Assembly (NCBI GenBank): GCA_902489745.1
Contig: CABUBB010000005.1
Coordinates: 1-64,000 of the forward strand
Length of the DNA: 64,000 bases
Direction of reading: 5' to 3'
From: Metaruminococcus_A sp003150405
GTDB lineage: Bacteria; Bacillota; Clostridia; Oscillospirales; Ruminococcaceae
The position numbers and the translations under genes are program-made. Positions 27,217-35,548 of the stretch are shown here, one piece after another. The first letter of the stretch is position 1, and every line of letters begins with the position of its first letter. The notes under the pieces were generated by a model. It ran no database searches, was not told where the DNA came from, and worked only from the letters and a program-made list of their open reading frames with translations.

Positions 27217-27356
27217 AGGAAAATCATTTCCGCCGGCTTTTCTAAAATCAACACAAGATATTCTGGTAAAAAGTCGTTGCATACATCGGCCTTCTTTTGC
27301 AGCATACCTTCCCCCTCTCCTTCCATATAGTAGGAACAGGAAAGGGGCTGCATACC

Positions 27357-29165
27357 ATGTCCATTGCCATATACAGCCGGAAATCAAAATACACCGGCAA
27401 AGGAGAATCCATTGAAAACCAGGTAGAAATGTGCAGGACTTATGCGCTCACCCATTTAGGCTCTGCTGAATTGGATTTTCTCTATTATGAGGATGAAGGT
27501 TTCTCTGGGAAAAGTATGGAACGCCCTCAATTTCAGAAACTTCTGCGGGATGCCCGCGCCCATCGCTTTTCCACCCTTGTCTGCTACCGGCTTGATCGCA
27601 TCAGCCGCAGTGTTGTGGATTTTTCCGCACTGGTCGAACTGTTCCGTTCACTGGGAATTGGGCTTGTCTGCATCCGGGAACAATTTGACACCTCCACTCC
27701 AATGGGGCGTGCCATGATGTATATTGCAAGCGTTTTTGCCCAATTGGAACGCGAAACGATTGCCGAACGTGTGCGGGATAACATGATGCTCCTCGCACGG
27801 GATGGCCGCTGGCTTGGCGGCACCCCGCCCACCGGTTATCAGTGTACAGAACGCTCCGAAATGATTGTAGAAGGGCGAAAAAAAACCGCCTTTCTTCTCA
27901 AAGACTGTCCTGCGGAACTGAAAACCGTCCAAACAATCTACCAAGCATTTTTACATCAGCATTCCATCGCTGAAATCTGCACAGAGCTGTGTGCACAAGG
28001 CTTGTCTACCCGCCGGGGAAATCCTTATTCGGCGGCGACCATACGCGCCATTCTAACTAATCCGGTCTACGCAGCCTCCGATCTGTCTATATGGAACTAT
28101 TTTACCGCATTAGGCGCTGACGTCTGCTTTACTCCAAACACCGAGAACGCCCCTGGCCTGCTCTGTTACCACAAGCGCAGCGGGATTTCCGGTGCAGAAC
28201 AGCGGTGCGAACCCGCTGAGTGGATTGTTGCAAAAGGGAAGCATACCCCCGCCGTTTCCGGTGCAGAATGGGTACAGGTACAGAAGCAGCTTTTTAAGAC
28301 ACACACCGAAACACAACGTCGTATTCCCCAAAACAGTTATGCTCTGCTGTCCGGCCTGATTATCTGCGGAAAATGCGCCGCTCCCCTTTATGCCAAATCC
28401 CGCTCCAGACAGAAGGAATACGACTACATCTGCCGCACGAAACTGCGTAAAGGCTCATCCGCCTGTCTTATCGCCAACCTGGGCGGCAAATTGGCCGACC
28501 GCGCAGTAACAGCCGCTTTCACAAGTCGTTCTCTCCTGCCGGAACTCCTTAACCGGCTGGAATCCTACCGGAACGAGCTGCTTCAGCAGCTGCCTCAAAA
28601 AGCAATGTTCGACCTTGGTTCCATCGACGCAGAAATTACGCGGTTAATTGACTGCATTGCCGAAGCACCACCGGGAGACCGCAGTATCCCGCATTTACGG
28701 CGCCGAATTGCGGAACTGGATCGGCGGCGTAGCATTCGCCTGACAGAACTATCCCCAAGTGCTGCAAACCAAACCACTGTGCTTGCTCCCGAAGATGAAA
28801 AAAAATTGGGAGCTGCTCTTACTCATGCCATGCCATATCATCCGATCCCCGAAAACACCTTCCCAGTCGCTCCTTTCGACCAAGCAAAAAACAGCACCGA
28901 GGAGCAAAATCCCCCTGCTGTTTCGAAACCACTCTCCTCCCTTGCCGTTTCTCCCCACGATTCAATCCATGTGTTTCCCAAAATTTCACATCTGCCGGAT
29001 TCTCCGGAAGCCTTATGGAATTCCATGCCGGAACCCCTCCAACGGGAACTGCTCGGACAATTACTGGAGTGTGTTGAACATCGTCCGGAAGGCTTGCTGT
29101 TACACTGCAAGCCCGGAGCCTCCTGTCTGTTCCATGAACTTCCATCCTGTTCTCAAACAGATTAA
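27357..29165 (+). CDS. Large serine recombinase
   Basis: A 602-residue site-specific recombinase. The catalytic domain holds nucleophile Ser10 in YSRKSK, with LVCYRLDRISRSVVDF and AQLERETIAERVRDN further on. The recombinase domain follows from about 160 (GGTPPTGY). A zinc ribbon has Cys337, Cys340, Cys359 and Cys370, and a C-terminal region contains helices rich in charged residues. The frame opens at 27297 but the start is the ATG at 27357, about 10 bases after AAAGGGG. The gene ends 131 bp before attR, the normal position for an integrase, so it very likely inserted the 12.2 kb element into feoB and can excise it. No strong promoter of its own was found. Confidence 0.94.
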   Translation: MSIAIYSRKSKYTGKGESIENQVEMCRTYALTHLGSAELDFLYYEDEGFSGKSMERPQFQKLLRDARAHRFSTLVCYRLDRISRSVVDFSALVELFRSLGIGLVCIREQFDTSTPMGRAMMYIASVFAQLERETIAERVRDNMMLLARDGRWLGGTPPTGYQCTERSEMIVEGRKKTAFLLKDCPAELKTVQTIYQAFLHQHSIAEICTELCAQGLSTRRGNPYSAATIRAILTNPVYAASDLSIWNYFTALGADVCFTPNTENAPGLLCYHKRSGISGAEQRCEPAEWIVAKGKHTPAVSGAEWVQVQKQLFKTHTETQRRIPQNSYALLSGLIICGKCAAPLYAKSRSRQKEYDYICRTKLRKGSSACLIANLGGKLADRAVTAAFTSRSLLPELLNRLESYRNELLQQLPQKAMFDLGSIDAEITRLIDCIAEAPPGDRSIPHLRRRIAELDRRRSIRLTELSPSAANQTTVLAPEDEKKLGAALTHAMPYHPIPENTFPVAPFDQAKNSTEEQNPPAVSKPLSSLAVSPHDSIHVFPKISHLPDSPEALWNSMPEPLQRELLGQLLECVEHRPEGLLLHCKPGASCLFHELPSCSQTD

Positions 29166-29295
29166 TATCTGGGTTCCTTCTAAATGGCAGTTCTGCAGTG
29201 TGACTTATAAGCATTGCAAAAAGCCGTTCTCCCGCTGCATACATATTTTTCGTCACCTGCCAACACTGTCTTTGTACGAACCTGCCAGCCTTTCT

Positions 29296-29345
29296 GTTTC
29301 CCCTAAGCAAAACGGCGCATTCCCGACGTTGATTGCAATCATCAC
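29296..29345 (+). other. attR of the element inserted in feoB
   Basis: Right junction. The element ends with CTAAGCAAAACGGCGCA (29303-29319), the core TT is 29320-29321, and feoB resumes with CCCGACG. Joined to the left end, it would rebuild an attP that is a near-perfect 50-bp palindrome around TT. Confidence 0.85.
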
Positions 29346-30051
29346 CATGTTCTTTGCCGGGAGCGTTGCCCTTCCATTTCAATCGGCAGTTTCCACCCTG
29401 TGGCTTATCGCTGTCATTGTTCTGGGCGTCTTTATGACGCTGACCGTTTCACGCATTCTCTCCAAAACAATTCTCAAAGGGGTGCCCTCTTCCTTTGCCC
29501 TAGAGCTGCCGCCCTATCGCCGCCCACAAGTTGGCAGGGTACTGGTTCGTTCTATCTTTGACCGAACTCTTTTTGTGCTGGGCCGTGCCGTCACCGTTGC
29601 GGCGCCTGCCGGACTTATCATTTGGCTGCTTGCCAACATCTATGCCGGGGATATAAGTTTGCTCGCCCACTGCGCGAACTTTCTTGACCCCTTCGCCCAT
29701 TTCATTGGGCTGGACGGCGTCATTCTCATGGCGTTTATCCTCGGCTTTCCCGCGAATGAAATTGTCATCCCACTCATCATCATGGCCTATCTTGCAAATG
29801 GCAGCATGATTGACATGTCAAACCTGGAAACCCTGCGGGAACTCCTCGTCTCCAACGGCTGGACGCCGGTGACAGCACTTTGTACCATGCTCTTTTCGCT
29901 CATGCATTTCCCCTGTGCTACCACCTGTCTGACCATCCGCAAGGAAACCAGGAGCTTCAAATGGACGGCGCTGTCCATTCTCATTCCCACTGTGAGCGGA
30001 ATTCTATTCTGTTTTCTTGTGGCAAATACAGCACGCCTGTTTGGCCTCTGA
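29320..30051 (+). pseudogene. feoB: FeoB, C-terminal part of the split gene
   Basis: The 3' part of feoB, 243 codons from TTC CCG ACG. It begins inside the conserved NGRFPTL block with FPTLIAIITMFFAGS and includes the remaining membrane helices, GFPANEIVIPLIIMAYLANG and the second gate region HFPCATTCLTIRKETRSFKW. The open frame continues upstream into the element to 28759, but that part is a shadow of the recombinase gene. No start codon with a ribosome site precedes the FeoB part, so it is probably untranslated while the element is present. Joined at TT to codon 472 of the 5' part, it gives a 715-residue FeoB of normal length with no other damage visible. Confidence 0.9.
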
Positions 30052-30085
30052 TCTGTCTAAAAACCCCCTGAAAAATTCTATGTTT

Positions 30086-30145
30086 TTGACATTGACAGTT
30101 TATTCACAACGCGTTATAATAGCGTTGTGAATAAACTGTCAATGT
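30086..30145 (+). promoter_or_regulatory. Consensus promoter inside a 24-bp perfect inverted repeat, candidate Rex operator
   Basis: TTGACA (30092-30097), 17-bp spacer and TATAAT (30115-30120) form a perfect sigma-A promoter. Arms 30089-30112 and 30122-30145 are exact inverted copies of 24 bp with a 9-bp centre that holds most of the -10 box. Each arm includes TTGTGAATAAACTGTCAA (one strand), resembling the Rex site TTGTTAA-N4-TTAACAA at 10 of 14 defined positions. rex is the last gene of the operon, so autoregulation by NADH/NAD+ is likely but inferred. Start of transcription would fall near 30127. Confidence 0.75.
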
Positions 30146-30165
30146 TGTTTAAGGGGGAGTATTTC

Positions 30166-30414
30166 TTGACTGTTACCATCTGTATCGGCAGCTCTTGCCA
30201 CTTGAAGGGTTCGCGGGACATCATCCGTATTTTGGAACGGCTGGTTTCGCTGCACCATTTGGAGAACCAGGTGACCTTACAGGGCTCATTCTGTATGGGC
30301 GAATGTACCAAAAACGGCGTCTGCGTCAAGGTGGACGACAACATGTTCTCGGTCACGCCTACATCCGTCGAAGAATTTTTTGAGAATCAGATTTTGAAGA
30401 AGGTGAATCAATGA
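30166..30414 (+). CDS. NuoE-like [2Fe-2S] thioredoxin-fold protein
   Basis: An 82-residue protein with cysteines CIGSSC and CMGEC, the C-x4-C and C-x3-C pattern of thioredoxin-like [2Fe-2S] proteins found in NuoE and hydrogenase gamma subunits. It likely passes electrons to or from the iron-sulfur proteins encoded downstream. The open frame begins at GTG 30127, but the promoter places the transcript start there. The TTG at 30166, 6 bases after GGGGGAG, is the plausible start and makes the mature N-terminus typical of the family. Its stop overlaps the next ATG. It is the first gene of a hydrogenase operon of five genes. Confidence 0.85.
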   Translation: MTVTICIGSSCHLKGSRDIIRILERLVSLHHLENQVTLQGSFCMGECTKNGVCVKVDDNMFSVTPTSVEEFFENQILKKVNQ

Positions 30415-32129
30415 GCGTCATCGGTTTAAAACGTGCAAACTGTAAAAACTGTTACAAATGTCTGCGGGTATGTCCGGTCAAATCCATTACCTTTAAGGAT
30501 GACCGTGCAGAAATCATGCCGCAGGAATGCATTCTTTGCGGTCATTGTCTGGAGGCATGTCCTCAGAATGCCAAAACTCTCCAGAGCGATATGGAAAAGG
30601 TGCTGAAATACATAAATTCCGACGCAAAGGTCATCGTTTCACTCGCTCCGTCCTTTATTGGCTCTTTTCCACTCAAAAAACCGGCACAGATTGTCACCGC
30701 CCTCAAAAAGCTGGGCTTTGACGCAGTTGCCGAAACCGCAGAAGGCGCTTCGATGGTTACCGACGAATACTGCCGCCTGTTGGCAGAAAGCGGCCAGCAG
30801 ACCGCCATTACCACCTGCTGTCCTACCGTAAACAACCTGATTGAGAAATACTATCCGGAGCTCATTCCGTACATGCTCCCCTCCATTACTCCAATGATCG
30901 CCCACGGCCGGCTGCTCAAATCCCGGTTTGGCCAGACTACCCGCACCGTTTTTATTGGGCCTTGCATCGCCAAAATTGAGGAAGCGGACGACGTGATGCA
31001 CTCAAACGACATTGATGCTGTTCTTACCTTTGACGAAGTCGCAAACTGGCTTGAAAAAGAAGGCATTGACATCTCCTCATTAGAAGAATCCCCCTTTGAG
31101 GATGCCGAACCCGGTATCAACCGCATGTATCCCATCACCGACGGTATCATCGCCTCAATGAACGAACGCGGCGCGCTTGAAGGCCGCAAGGTGATGAGCA
31201 TTGACGGTATTGACCGTTGCATCGACCTGTTCAAAGCACTCAAAAATGGTGAACTAGAGCCGTGTCTTATTGAGGCCAACGCCTGCAAGGGCGGCTGTGT
31301 TTATGGACCAGCCGTACATGGCAACCGCACCAAACGGTTCCAGGCCATGCTGGATATTAAAGAGTACGTAGCAGATAAGGGACGCGAGTTCCCGAAAATT
31401 GACGCGGGCATTGAAATGCACAAAGCCTTCATTGACAAGACCAAAACCAATGATATTCCAGACGAAGCAACCATCCGTTCCATTCTTGCGAGTATTGGTA
31501 AGGATACACCGGACAAGGAACAGAACTGTGGTTTCTGTGGCTATCCCTCTTGTCGGGACAAAGCCATTGCGGTTTACCAGAAAAAGGCCAAACTCTACAT
31601 GTGCCTGCCCTATATGAGCGAGATGACCCAGTCTCTTTCCAACGTTATCCTCGCTGAAACCCCGAACATCATTATTGCAGTGGACAACGACATGGTCATC
31701 CGTGAAATGAACCTTGCTGCTGAAAAGGCGTTCAAAACCAAACGTTATCTCGGCATTGGACGTTACCTTTATGAGTTCATTGACTCCTCCTATTTTGAAT
31801 TGGTCGCCCAGACCCATGAAAATATTACCGATAAACGGGTGGAATATCCGCAGTACGGCATTGTCACCCAGCAGAGCATTACCTATGTGCCGGATCAGAA
31901 CATCATTATCGGTATTTTCAATGATGTGACTGAAGAAGTCGAACAGCAGGACAAAATGTACCAGCTGCGTGTGGATACCGTTGATATGGCGCAGAAGGTT
32001 ATTGACAACCAAATGCGTGTTGCCCAGCAGATTGCAAACCTCTTGGGTGAAACCACGGCTGAAACCAAGGTGACGCTCACCAAGCTCAAAGATATGATAG
32101 TCTACAACGATGATGAGATGGGGAATTGA
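30411..32129 (+). CDS. [FeFe]-hydrogenase-like sensory protein with ferredoxin, Fe-S and PAS domains
   Basis: A 572-residue protein. Two [4Fe-4S] ferredoxin motifs come first (CKNCYKCLRVCP and CILCGHCLEACP). A hydrogenase large-subunit domain follows with H-cluster-like motifs TTCCPT (L1), GPCIAK (L2) and NACKGGCVYGP (L3). A small Fe-S domain near 365-405 (CGFCGYPSC...YMC) and a PAS domain near 415-520 (NIIIAVDNDMVIREMN) complete it. Cysteines expected for the H-cluster are kept, but surrounding residues diverge from catalytic enzymes (TTCCPT for TSCCPGW). It resembles hydrogenase homologues thought to sense H2 or redox state and signal through a partner, here the phosphatase that starts 3 bp later. 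Turnover of H2 cannot be excluded. Confidence 0.88.
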   Translation: MSVIGLKRANCKNCYKCLRVCPVKSITFKDDRAEIMPQECILCGHCLEACPQNAKTLQSDMEKVLKYINSDAKVIVSLAPSFIGSFPLKKPAQIVTALKKLGFDAVAETAEGASMVTDEYCRLLAESGQQTAITTCCPTVNNLIEKYYPELIPYMLPSITPMIAHGRLLKSRFGQTTRTVFIGPCIAKIEEADDVMHSNDIDAVLTFDEVANWLEKEGIDISSLEESPFEDAEPGINRMYPITDGIIASMNERGALEGRKVMSIDGIDRCIDLFKALKNGELEPCLIEANACKGGCVYGPAVHGNRTKRFQAMLDIKEYVADKGREFPKIDAGIEMHKAFIDKTKTNDIPDEATIRSILASIGKDTPDKEQNCGFCGYPSCRDKAIAVYQKKAKLYMCLPYMSEMTQSLSNVILAETPNIIIAVDNDMVIREMNLAAEKAFKTKRYLGIGRYLYEFIDSSYFELVAQTHENITDKRVEYPQYGIVTQQSITYVPDQNIIIGIFNDVTEEVEQQDKMYQLRVDTVDMAQKVIDNQMRVAQQIANLLGETTAETKVTLTKLKDMIVYNDDEMGN

Positions 32130-32131
32130 CC

Positions 32132-33304
32132 GTGAACTTTTATATTGATACGGCATACAGAAGCCTCAACAAAAAAGGCGAGGAGCTCTGCGGTGACCGG
32201 GTCGAGATCATCCGCACCGATGAATTCGTCATCCTCGTCCTGGCGGACGGACTTGGCAGCGGCGTCAAGGCGAATATTCTCTCCACTCTGACCTCTAAAA
32301 TCATTGCGACTATGCTTTCAAATGGTGCAAAGATTGAGGACTGCGTGGATACCATTGCCAATACCCTGCCTATCTGCAACGTGCGCCACCTTGCTTATTC
32401 AACCTTCAGTATTCTTCAGCTGTTCTACACGGGAGAAGCTTATCTTGTTGAGTTTGACAACCCAACCTGTGTTTTCCTGCGCGGTGGTAAGCTTATGGAT
32501 ATCCCGTTTGAAAACCGAATGGTCAGCTCCAAAAACATTCGGGAAGCACGGTTCCAGACTGCTGTAGGGGATAGTTTTGCATTGTTTTCAGACGGTGTTA
32601 TTCACGCTGGTGTCGGCGCAGTACTGAACTTTGGCTTCCAGTGGGAAAACGCTGCAGCACATTTACAAAGCGTCGTAGACAAGGAAAAAACGGCTGCGCG
32701 GCTTGCCCTTTCCCTTTCCCAAGTCTGCGAAAGCCTGTATGCCGGCAAACCGGGCGATGACACCACCGTGGCTGTCGCCAAAATCCTGCCGGAGCGGGTG
32801 GTCAACCTCTTTACCGGTCCGCCGAGTGATAAGGAACAGGACCCGGTTCTGCTGCATGATTTTATGGCAGAACGTGGAAAACGGGTGGTCTGCGGCGGTT
32901 CAAGCGCCCAGATTATCAGTCGGCTGCTCAACCGCCCTGTGACAACCAGCATCAGCTATACCGATCCGGATATTCCGCCCATCGGCTATATCGACGGTAT
33001 GGATCTGGTCACCGAAGGCGTGCTCACCCTCTCAAAAACCAATGAGATTTTAGAGGAATTCCGTAAAAACAATTATGAGTACGACCACATCAAGGAACTG
33101 GAAAAGGACAACGGTGCCTCCAAACTTGCAAAATTACTGCTGGAGGACTGCACCCGTCTGAACCTTTTTGTCGGGCGCGCCATCAACTCCGCCCACCAGA
33201 ACCCCAACCTGCCGGTGGATTTGAACATCCGTCAGCGGATTGTCAACCATTTAACCGACAATCTCCGCGCTTTGGGCAAGACCGTAACCGTAAAGTATTA
33301 TTGA
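32132..33304 (+). CDS. SpoIIE-type PP2C serine/threonine phosphatase
   Basis: A 390-residue protein phosphatase of the PP2C/SpoIIE family. Metal-binding aspartates lie in LADGLGSGVKAN near residue 33, FSDGVIHAG near 150 and KPGDDTTVAV near 205. The C-terminal ~170 residues are an unassigned extension. The GTG at 32132 is 8 bases after GGGGA and is preferred to the TTG at 32126, which would overlap the previous stop. Such phosphatases next to hydrogenase-like PAS proteins suggest that H2 or redox sensing is turned into dephosphorylation of an unknown target. No anti-sigma partner is present in the window. Confidence 0.88.
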   Translation: MNFYIDTAYRSLNKKGEELCGDRVEIIRTDEFVILVLADGLGSGVKANILSTLTSKIIATMLSNGAKIEDCVDTIANTLPICNVRHLAYSTFSILQLFYTGEAYLVEFDNPTCVFLRGGKLMDIPFENRMVSSKNIREARFQTAVGDSFALFSDGVIHAGVGAVLNFGFQWENAAAHLQSVVDKEKTAARLALSLSQVCESLYAGKPGDDTTVAVAKILPERVVNLFTGPPSDKEQDPVLLHDFMAERGKRVVCGGSSAQIISRLLNRPVTTSISYTDPDIPPIGYIDGMDLVTEGVLTLSKTNEILEEFRKNNYEYDHIKELEKDNGASKLAKLLLEDCTRLNLFVGRAINSAHQNPNLPVDLNIRQRIVNHLTDNLRALGKTVTVKYY

Positions 33305-33319
33305 TAGAAAGATGGTATC

Positions 33320-34771
33320 ATGGCTAAGATTACAAATTTCACCAGTGATGCAGTACAGATTAAATACGACGTCCTGAAACGTGTTGCAGAACTCGCGTTC
33401 GAGGGTACGCTGGAACAGAACCTCGACCAAATTCCGTTTGACCTCATTCCGGGGAACGTCGCAAAGTTCCGCTGCTGTGTCTACAAGGAGCGGGAAATCA
33501 TCCGGGGGCGCGTCCGTTTGACGCAAGGCAAATCCGCGCAGCCGGGTGAGGAAGCCCATGTGGTCAACGTCATTAAAGCGGCCTGCGAAGGCTGCCCTAT
33601 CAACCGCTTCCGTGTGACCGAAAACTGTCAGCGCTGCATGGCAAAACACTGTATTGCAGCCTGCCCGTTTAACGCCATCACCATTTCCGGTAAAGGCGCT
33701 TATATTGACCCGGACAAATGCCGTGAGTGCGGGCGCTGCGCCAAAGCCTGCCCGTACAACGCCATTGCCGACCTGACACGGCCCTGCAAAAAAAGTTGTC
33801 CGGTCGACGCCATTACAATGGACCAAAAGAGCAAAATTGCTGAAATTCAGCCAGAAAAATGCATTGGCTGCGGCAACTGTGCTCGTTCCTGTCCATTTGG
33901 AGCCATTTCCGACATTTCCTATTTGGTGGACGTCATTAATCTTCTGCAGGAAAATCAGCATGTTTATGCCATTTTTGCCCCGTCGATTGAAGGGCAGTTT
34001 GGCCCTACCGTTACCGTGCCGATGATCAAGGCGGTTATTGAAAAATTGGGCTTCAAGCAGGCTTACGAGGTTGCCCTCGGGGCGGATGCCGTTGCCAAAC
34101 ACGAAGGCGAAGAACTCCGCCACGCCTTTTTAAACGGTCAGAAAATGACCACCTCCTGCTGCCCGGCTTTTGTCGCCATGATTGAAAAGCATTTTCCGGA
34201 TCTTGTTCCCAACATGTCTACGACCGTTTCTCCGATGGTTGCGACCGCCCGCTGGATCAAACACGTTGACCACGCGGCAAAGATTGTATTTATCGGCCCC
34301 TGCATTGCTAAAAAATCCGAGGGAATGACCCCCGGAAACGATGTAGATTTTGTCCTTACCTTTGAGGAGCTGGCCGCTATGATAGAAAGTCAGAACCTGA
34401 GCTTTGAGGACGCCGACATCCCGAACACCGGCAGTATTTATGGCCGTAAATTCGGTCAGAGCGGCGGCGTGTTCGACGCAGTTGCCGAATCTCTCCAGGA
34501 GGACGATGTTGAGCTTTCGGTCGCCTGCGTGAAGTGCAACGGCGCGGAAGAATGTAAAAAAGCATTGCTGCTGCTCAAGAATGGGCGGCTTACCGAGGAT
34601 TTCATCGAAGGTATGGCCTGCGAAGGCGGTTGCATTGCCGGTCCAGCGGCTATTGCGCCGGTCAACCAGGTCCGTGCGGCACGCACCAAACTGCTCCAGC
34701 TTGACGCAATCGATGAAATCAACGCAGTTTTGGAGGAACATGACTTCTCCAAAATTAAAATGGCGCGATAA
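33320..34771 (+). CDS. [FeFe] hydrogenase, group B-like
   Basis: A 483-residue enzyme. An N-terminal domain of about 90 residues is followed by a dense set of cysteine motifs (CQRCMAKHCIAACP, CRECGRCAKACP, CIGCGNCARSCP) for several [4Fe-4S] clusters. The H-cluster domain has L1 TSCCPAF, L2 GPCIAKKSE and L3 EGMACEGGCIAGPA. All cluster cysteines and the L2 lysines are present. The motif set fits monomeric group B hydrogenases of anaerobes, which are probably catalytic. It would make or oxidise H2 with ferredoxin-type carriers. It sits 15 bp after the phosphatase and 26 bp before rex, so it should respond to the redox-controlled promoter at 30092. Confidence 0.92.
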   Translation: MAKITNFTSDAVQIKYDVLKRVAELAFEGTLEQNLDQIPFDLIPGNVAKFRCCVYKEREIIRGRVRLTQGKSAQPGEEAHVVNVIKAACEGCPINRFRVTENCQRCMAKHCIAACPFNAITISGKGAYIDPDKCRECGRCAKACPYNAIADLTRPCKKSCPVDAITMDQKSKIAEIQPEKCIGCGNCARSCPFGAISDISYLVDVINLLQENQHVYAIFAPSIEGQFGPTVTVPMIKAVIEKLGFKQAYEVALGADAVAKHEGEELRHAFLNGQKMTTSCCPAFVAMIEKHFPDLVPNMSTTVSPMVATARWIKHVDHAAKIVFIGPCIAKKSEGMTPGNDVDFVLTFEELAAMIESQNLSFEDADIPNTGSIYGRKFGQSGGVFDAVAESLQEDDVELSVACVKCNGAEECKKALLLLKNGRLTEDFIEGMACEGGCIAGPAAIAPVNQVRAARTKLLQLDAIDEINAVLEEHDFSKIKMAR

Positions 34772-34797
34772 CCTGCCTCTGGATGGTGGAAAACACG

Positions 34798-35424
34798 ATG
34801 AACAAAACCGCTCTTCCGCGTGAAATGCTCGTTCGTTTACCAAAATACCTGCGTTACCTGCGAGAGTTTGCGCTGCATAATAAAACAAAGGTATCCTCCG
34901 GCGAGCTCGCTGAAAAACTGGGCATTACTGCATCCCAGGTCCGGCGCGACTTGGGACAGATTGGGGTAAATGGCCACAACGGCTTTGGATATATTGTCAG
35001 CGACGTACACCGCCATATTGCCGAGCAGCTTGGGCTTTACAGTGTTCAACGGGTTGCAATTCTCGGTGCCGGCAACATCGGTCACGCACTCACCAGTCAC
35101 CGGATGTTCCAAAGCCGCGGGTTTGAGTTAGTAGGCGTTTATGATCACGATCCCTCTCTGGTTGGAACAGTCATTGGCGGCTTTACTGTACAGGACATTT
35201 CTTCCCTCGCAGCGCTGCCACCGGAGAAGCGCCCCGCTATTGCTATCCTAGCGGTTTCAAGCGAGAGTGCGAATAAGGTGGCGCGGTATGTTGCATCACT
35301 TGGTATTCGTGGTATTTTAAATTTTTGTTACACCGATATTGACGTGGCTGGGCAGGTTCTTGTGGAAAACATCCACATTGATGACAGTTTAATGATGTTG
35401 TCCTATCAGCTCAACCAACTTTAA
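34798..35424 (+). CDS. rex: Redox-sensing transcriptional repressor Rex
   Basis: A 208-residue repressor that binds DNA when NADH is low and releases it when NADH rises. The N-terminal winged helix (SSGELAEKLGITASQVRRDL) is followed by a Rossmann domain with AILGAGNIGHAL and a C-terminal domain-swap helix. Length is typical (about 210). The frame opens at 34783, but GGATGGTGG lies before the ATG at 34798. It is the last gene of the hydrogenase operon and a terminator follows. Self-control through the palindrome at 30089-30145 is the natural reading. Confidence 0.95.
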   Translation: MNKTALPREMLVRLPKYLRYLREFALHNKTKVSSGELAEKLGITASQVRRDLGQIGVNGHNGFGYIVSDVHRHIAEQLGLYSVQRVAILGAGNIGHALTSHRMFQSRGFELVGVYDHDPSLVGTVIGGFTVQDISSLAALPPEKRPAIAILAVSSESANKVARYVASLGIRGILNFCYTDIDVAGQVLVENIHIDDSLMMLSYQLNQL

Positions 35425-35505
35425 ACTTCCATACAACAGCAACTAAAATATTCCATTTTTCGATTACTTGCTCCAAAATAGGACAAGCCAATAAAAAGAC
35501 GGAAT

Positions 35506-35548
35506 AAAAGCCGGTAAGATGCAAAAATATTGCATTTTTCCGGCTTTT
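35506..35548 (+). terminator. Terminator after rex
   Basis: Outer stem AAAAGCCGG / CCGGCTTTT with an inner ATGCAAAAATATTGCAT stem. It lies 81 bp after the rex stop and partly overlaps the promoter of the next gene. Confidence 0.7.

Larger units (their letters stand above)
17143..29321. mobile_element. 12.2 kb integrated element with large serine recombinase, inserted in feoB
   Basis: About 12,177 bp with 24-bp inverted ends (one mismatch) and a TT shared by both junctions. Removing one TT and everything between restores CGT TTC CCG and a continuous FeoB frame (NGR|FPTLIA). The recombinase gene ends 131 bp before the right end, as expected for an integrase beside its att site. Contents: MoxR-DUF58-transglutaminase operon, isomerase/acyl-ligase fusion, two small unknown genes, a tyrosine recombinase between inverted sites, and the serine recombinase. 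No replication, relaxase, conjugation or phage structural gene was seen. It may be a non-conjugative island, a transposon of the TnpX type, or a programmed intervening element. Confidence 0.85.

Noticed and set aside
28759..29319. Open frame leading into the feoB 3' part
   Set aside because: It overlaps the serine recombinase in another frame and shows no family pattern until the FeoB sequence starts at 29320.
30089..30145. Inverted repeat read as a second invertible promoter
   Set aside because: The 9-bp centre is too short for inversion by a recombinase, and flipping would leave nearly the same sequence; an operator fits better.
30127..30165. GTG 30127 as start of the NuoE-like gene
   Set aside because: It coincides with the predicted transcript start and lacks a ribosome site; the TTG at 30166 has a good one.
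31254..32156. 300-codon minus-strand frame opposite the hydrogenase-like gene
   Set aside because: Antisense shadow with no signature; the plus-strand gene has clear motifs and operon overlaps.
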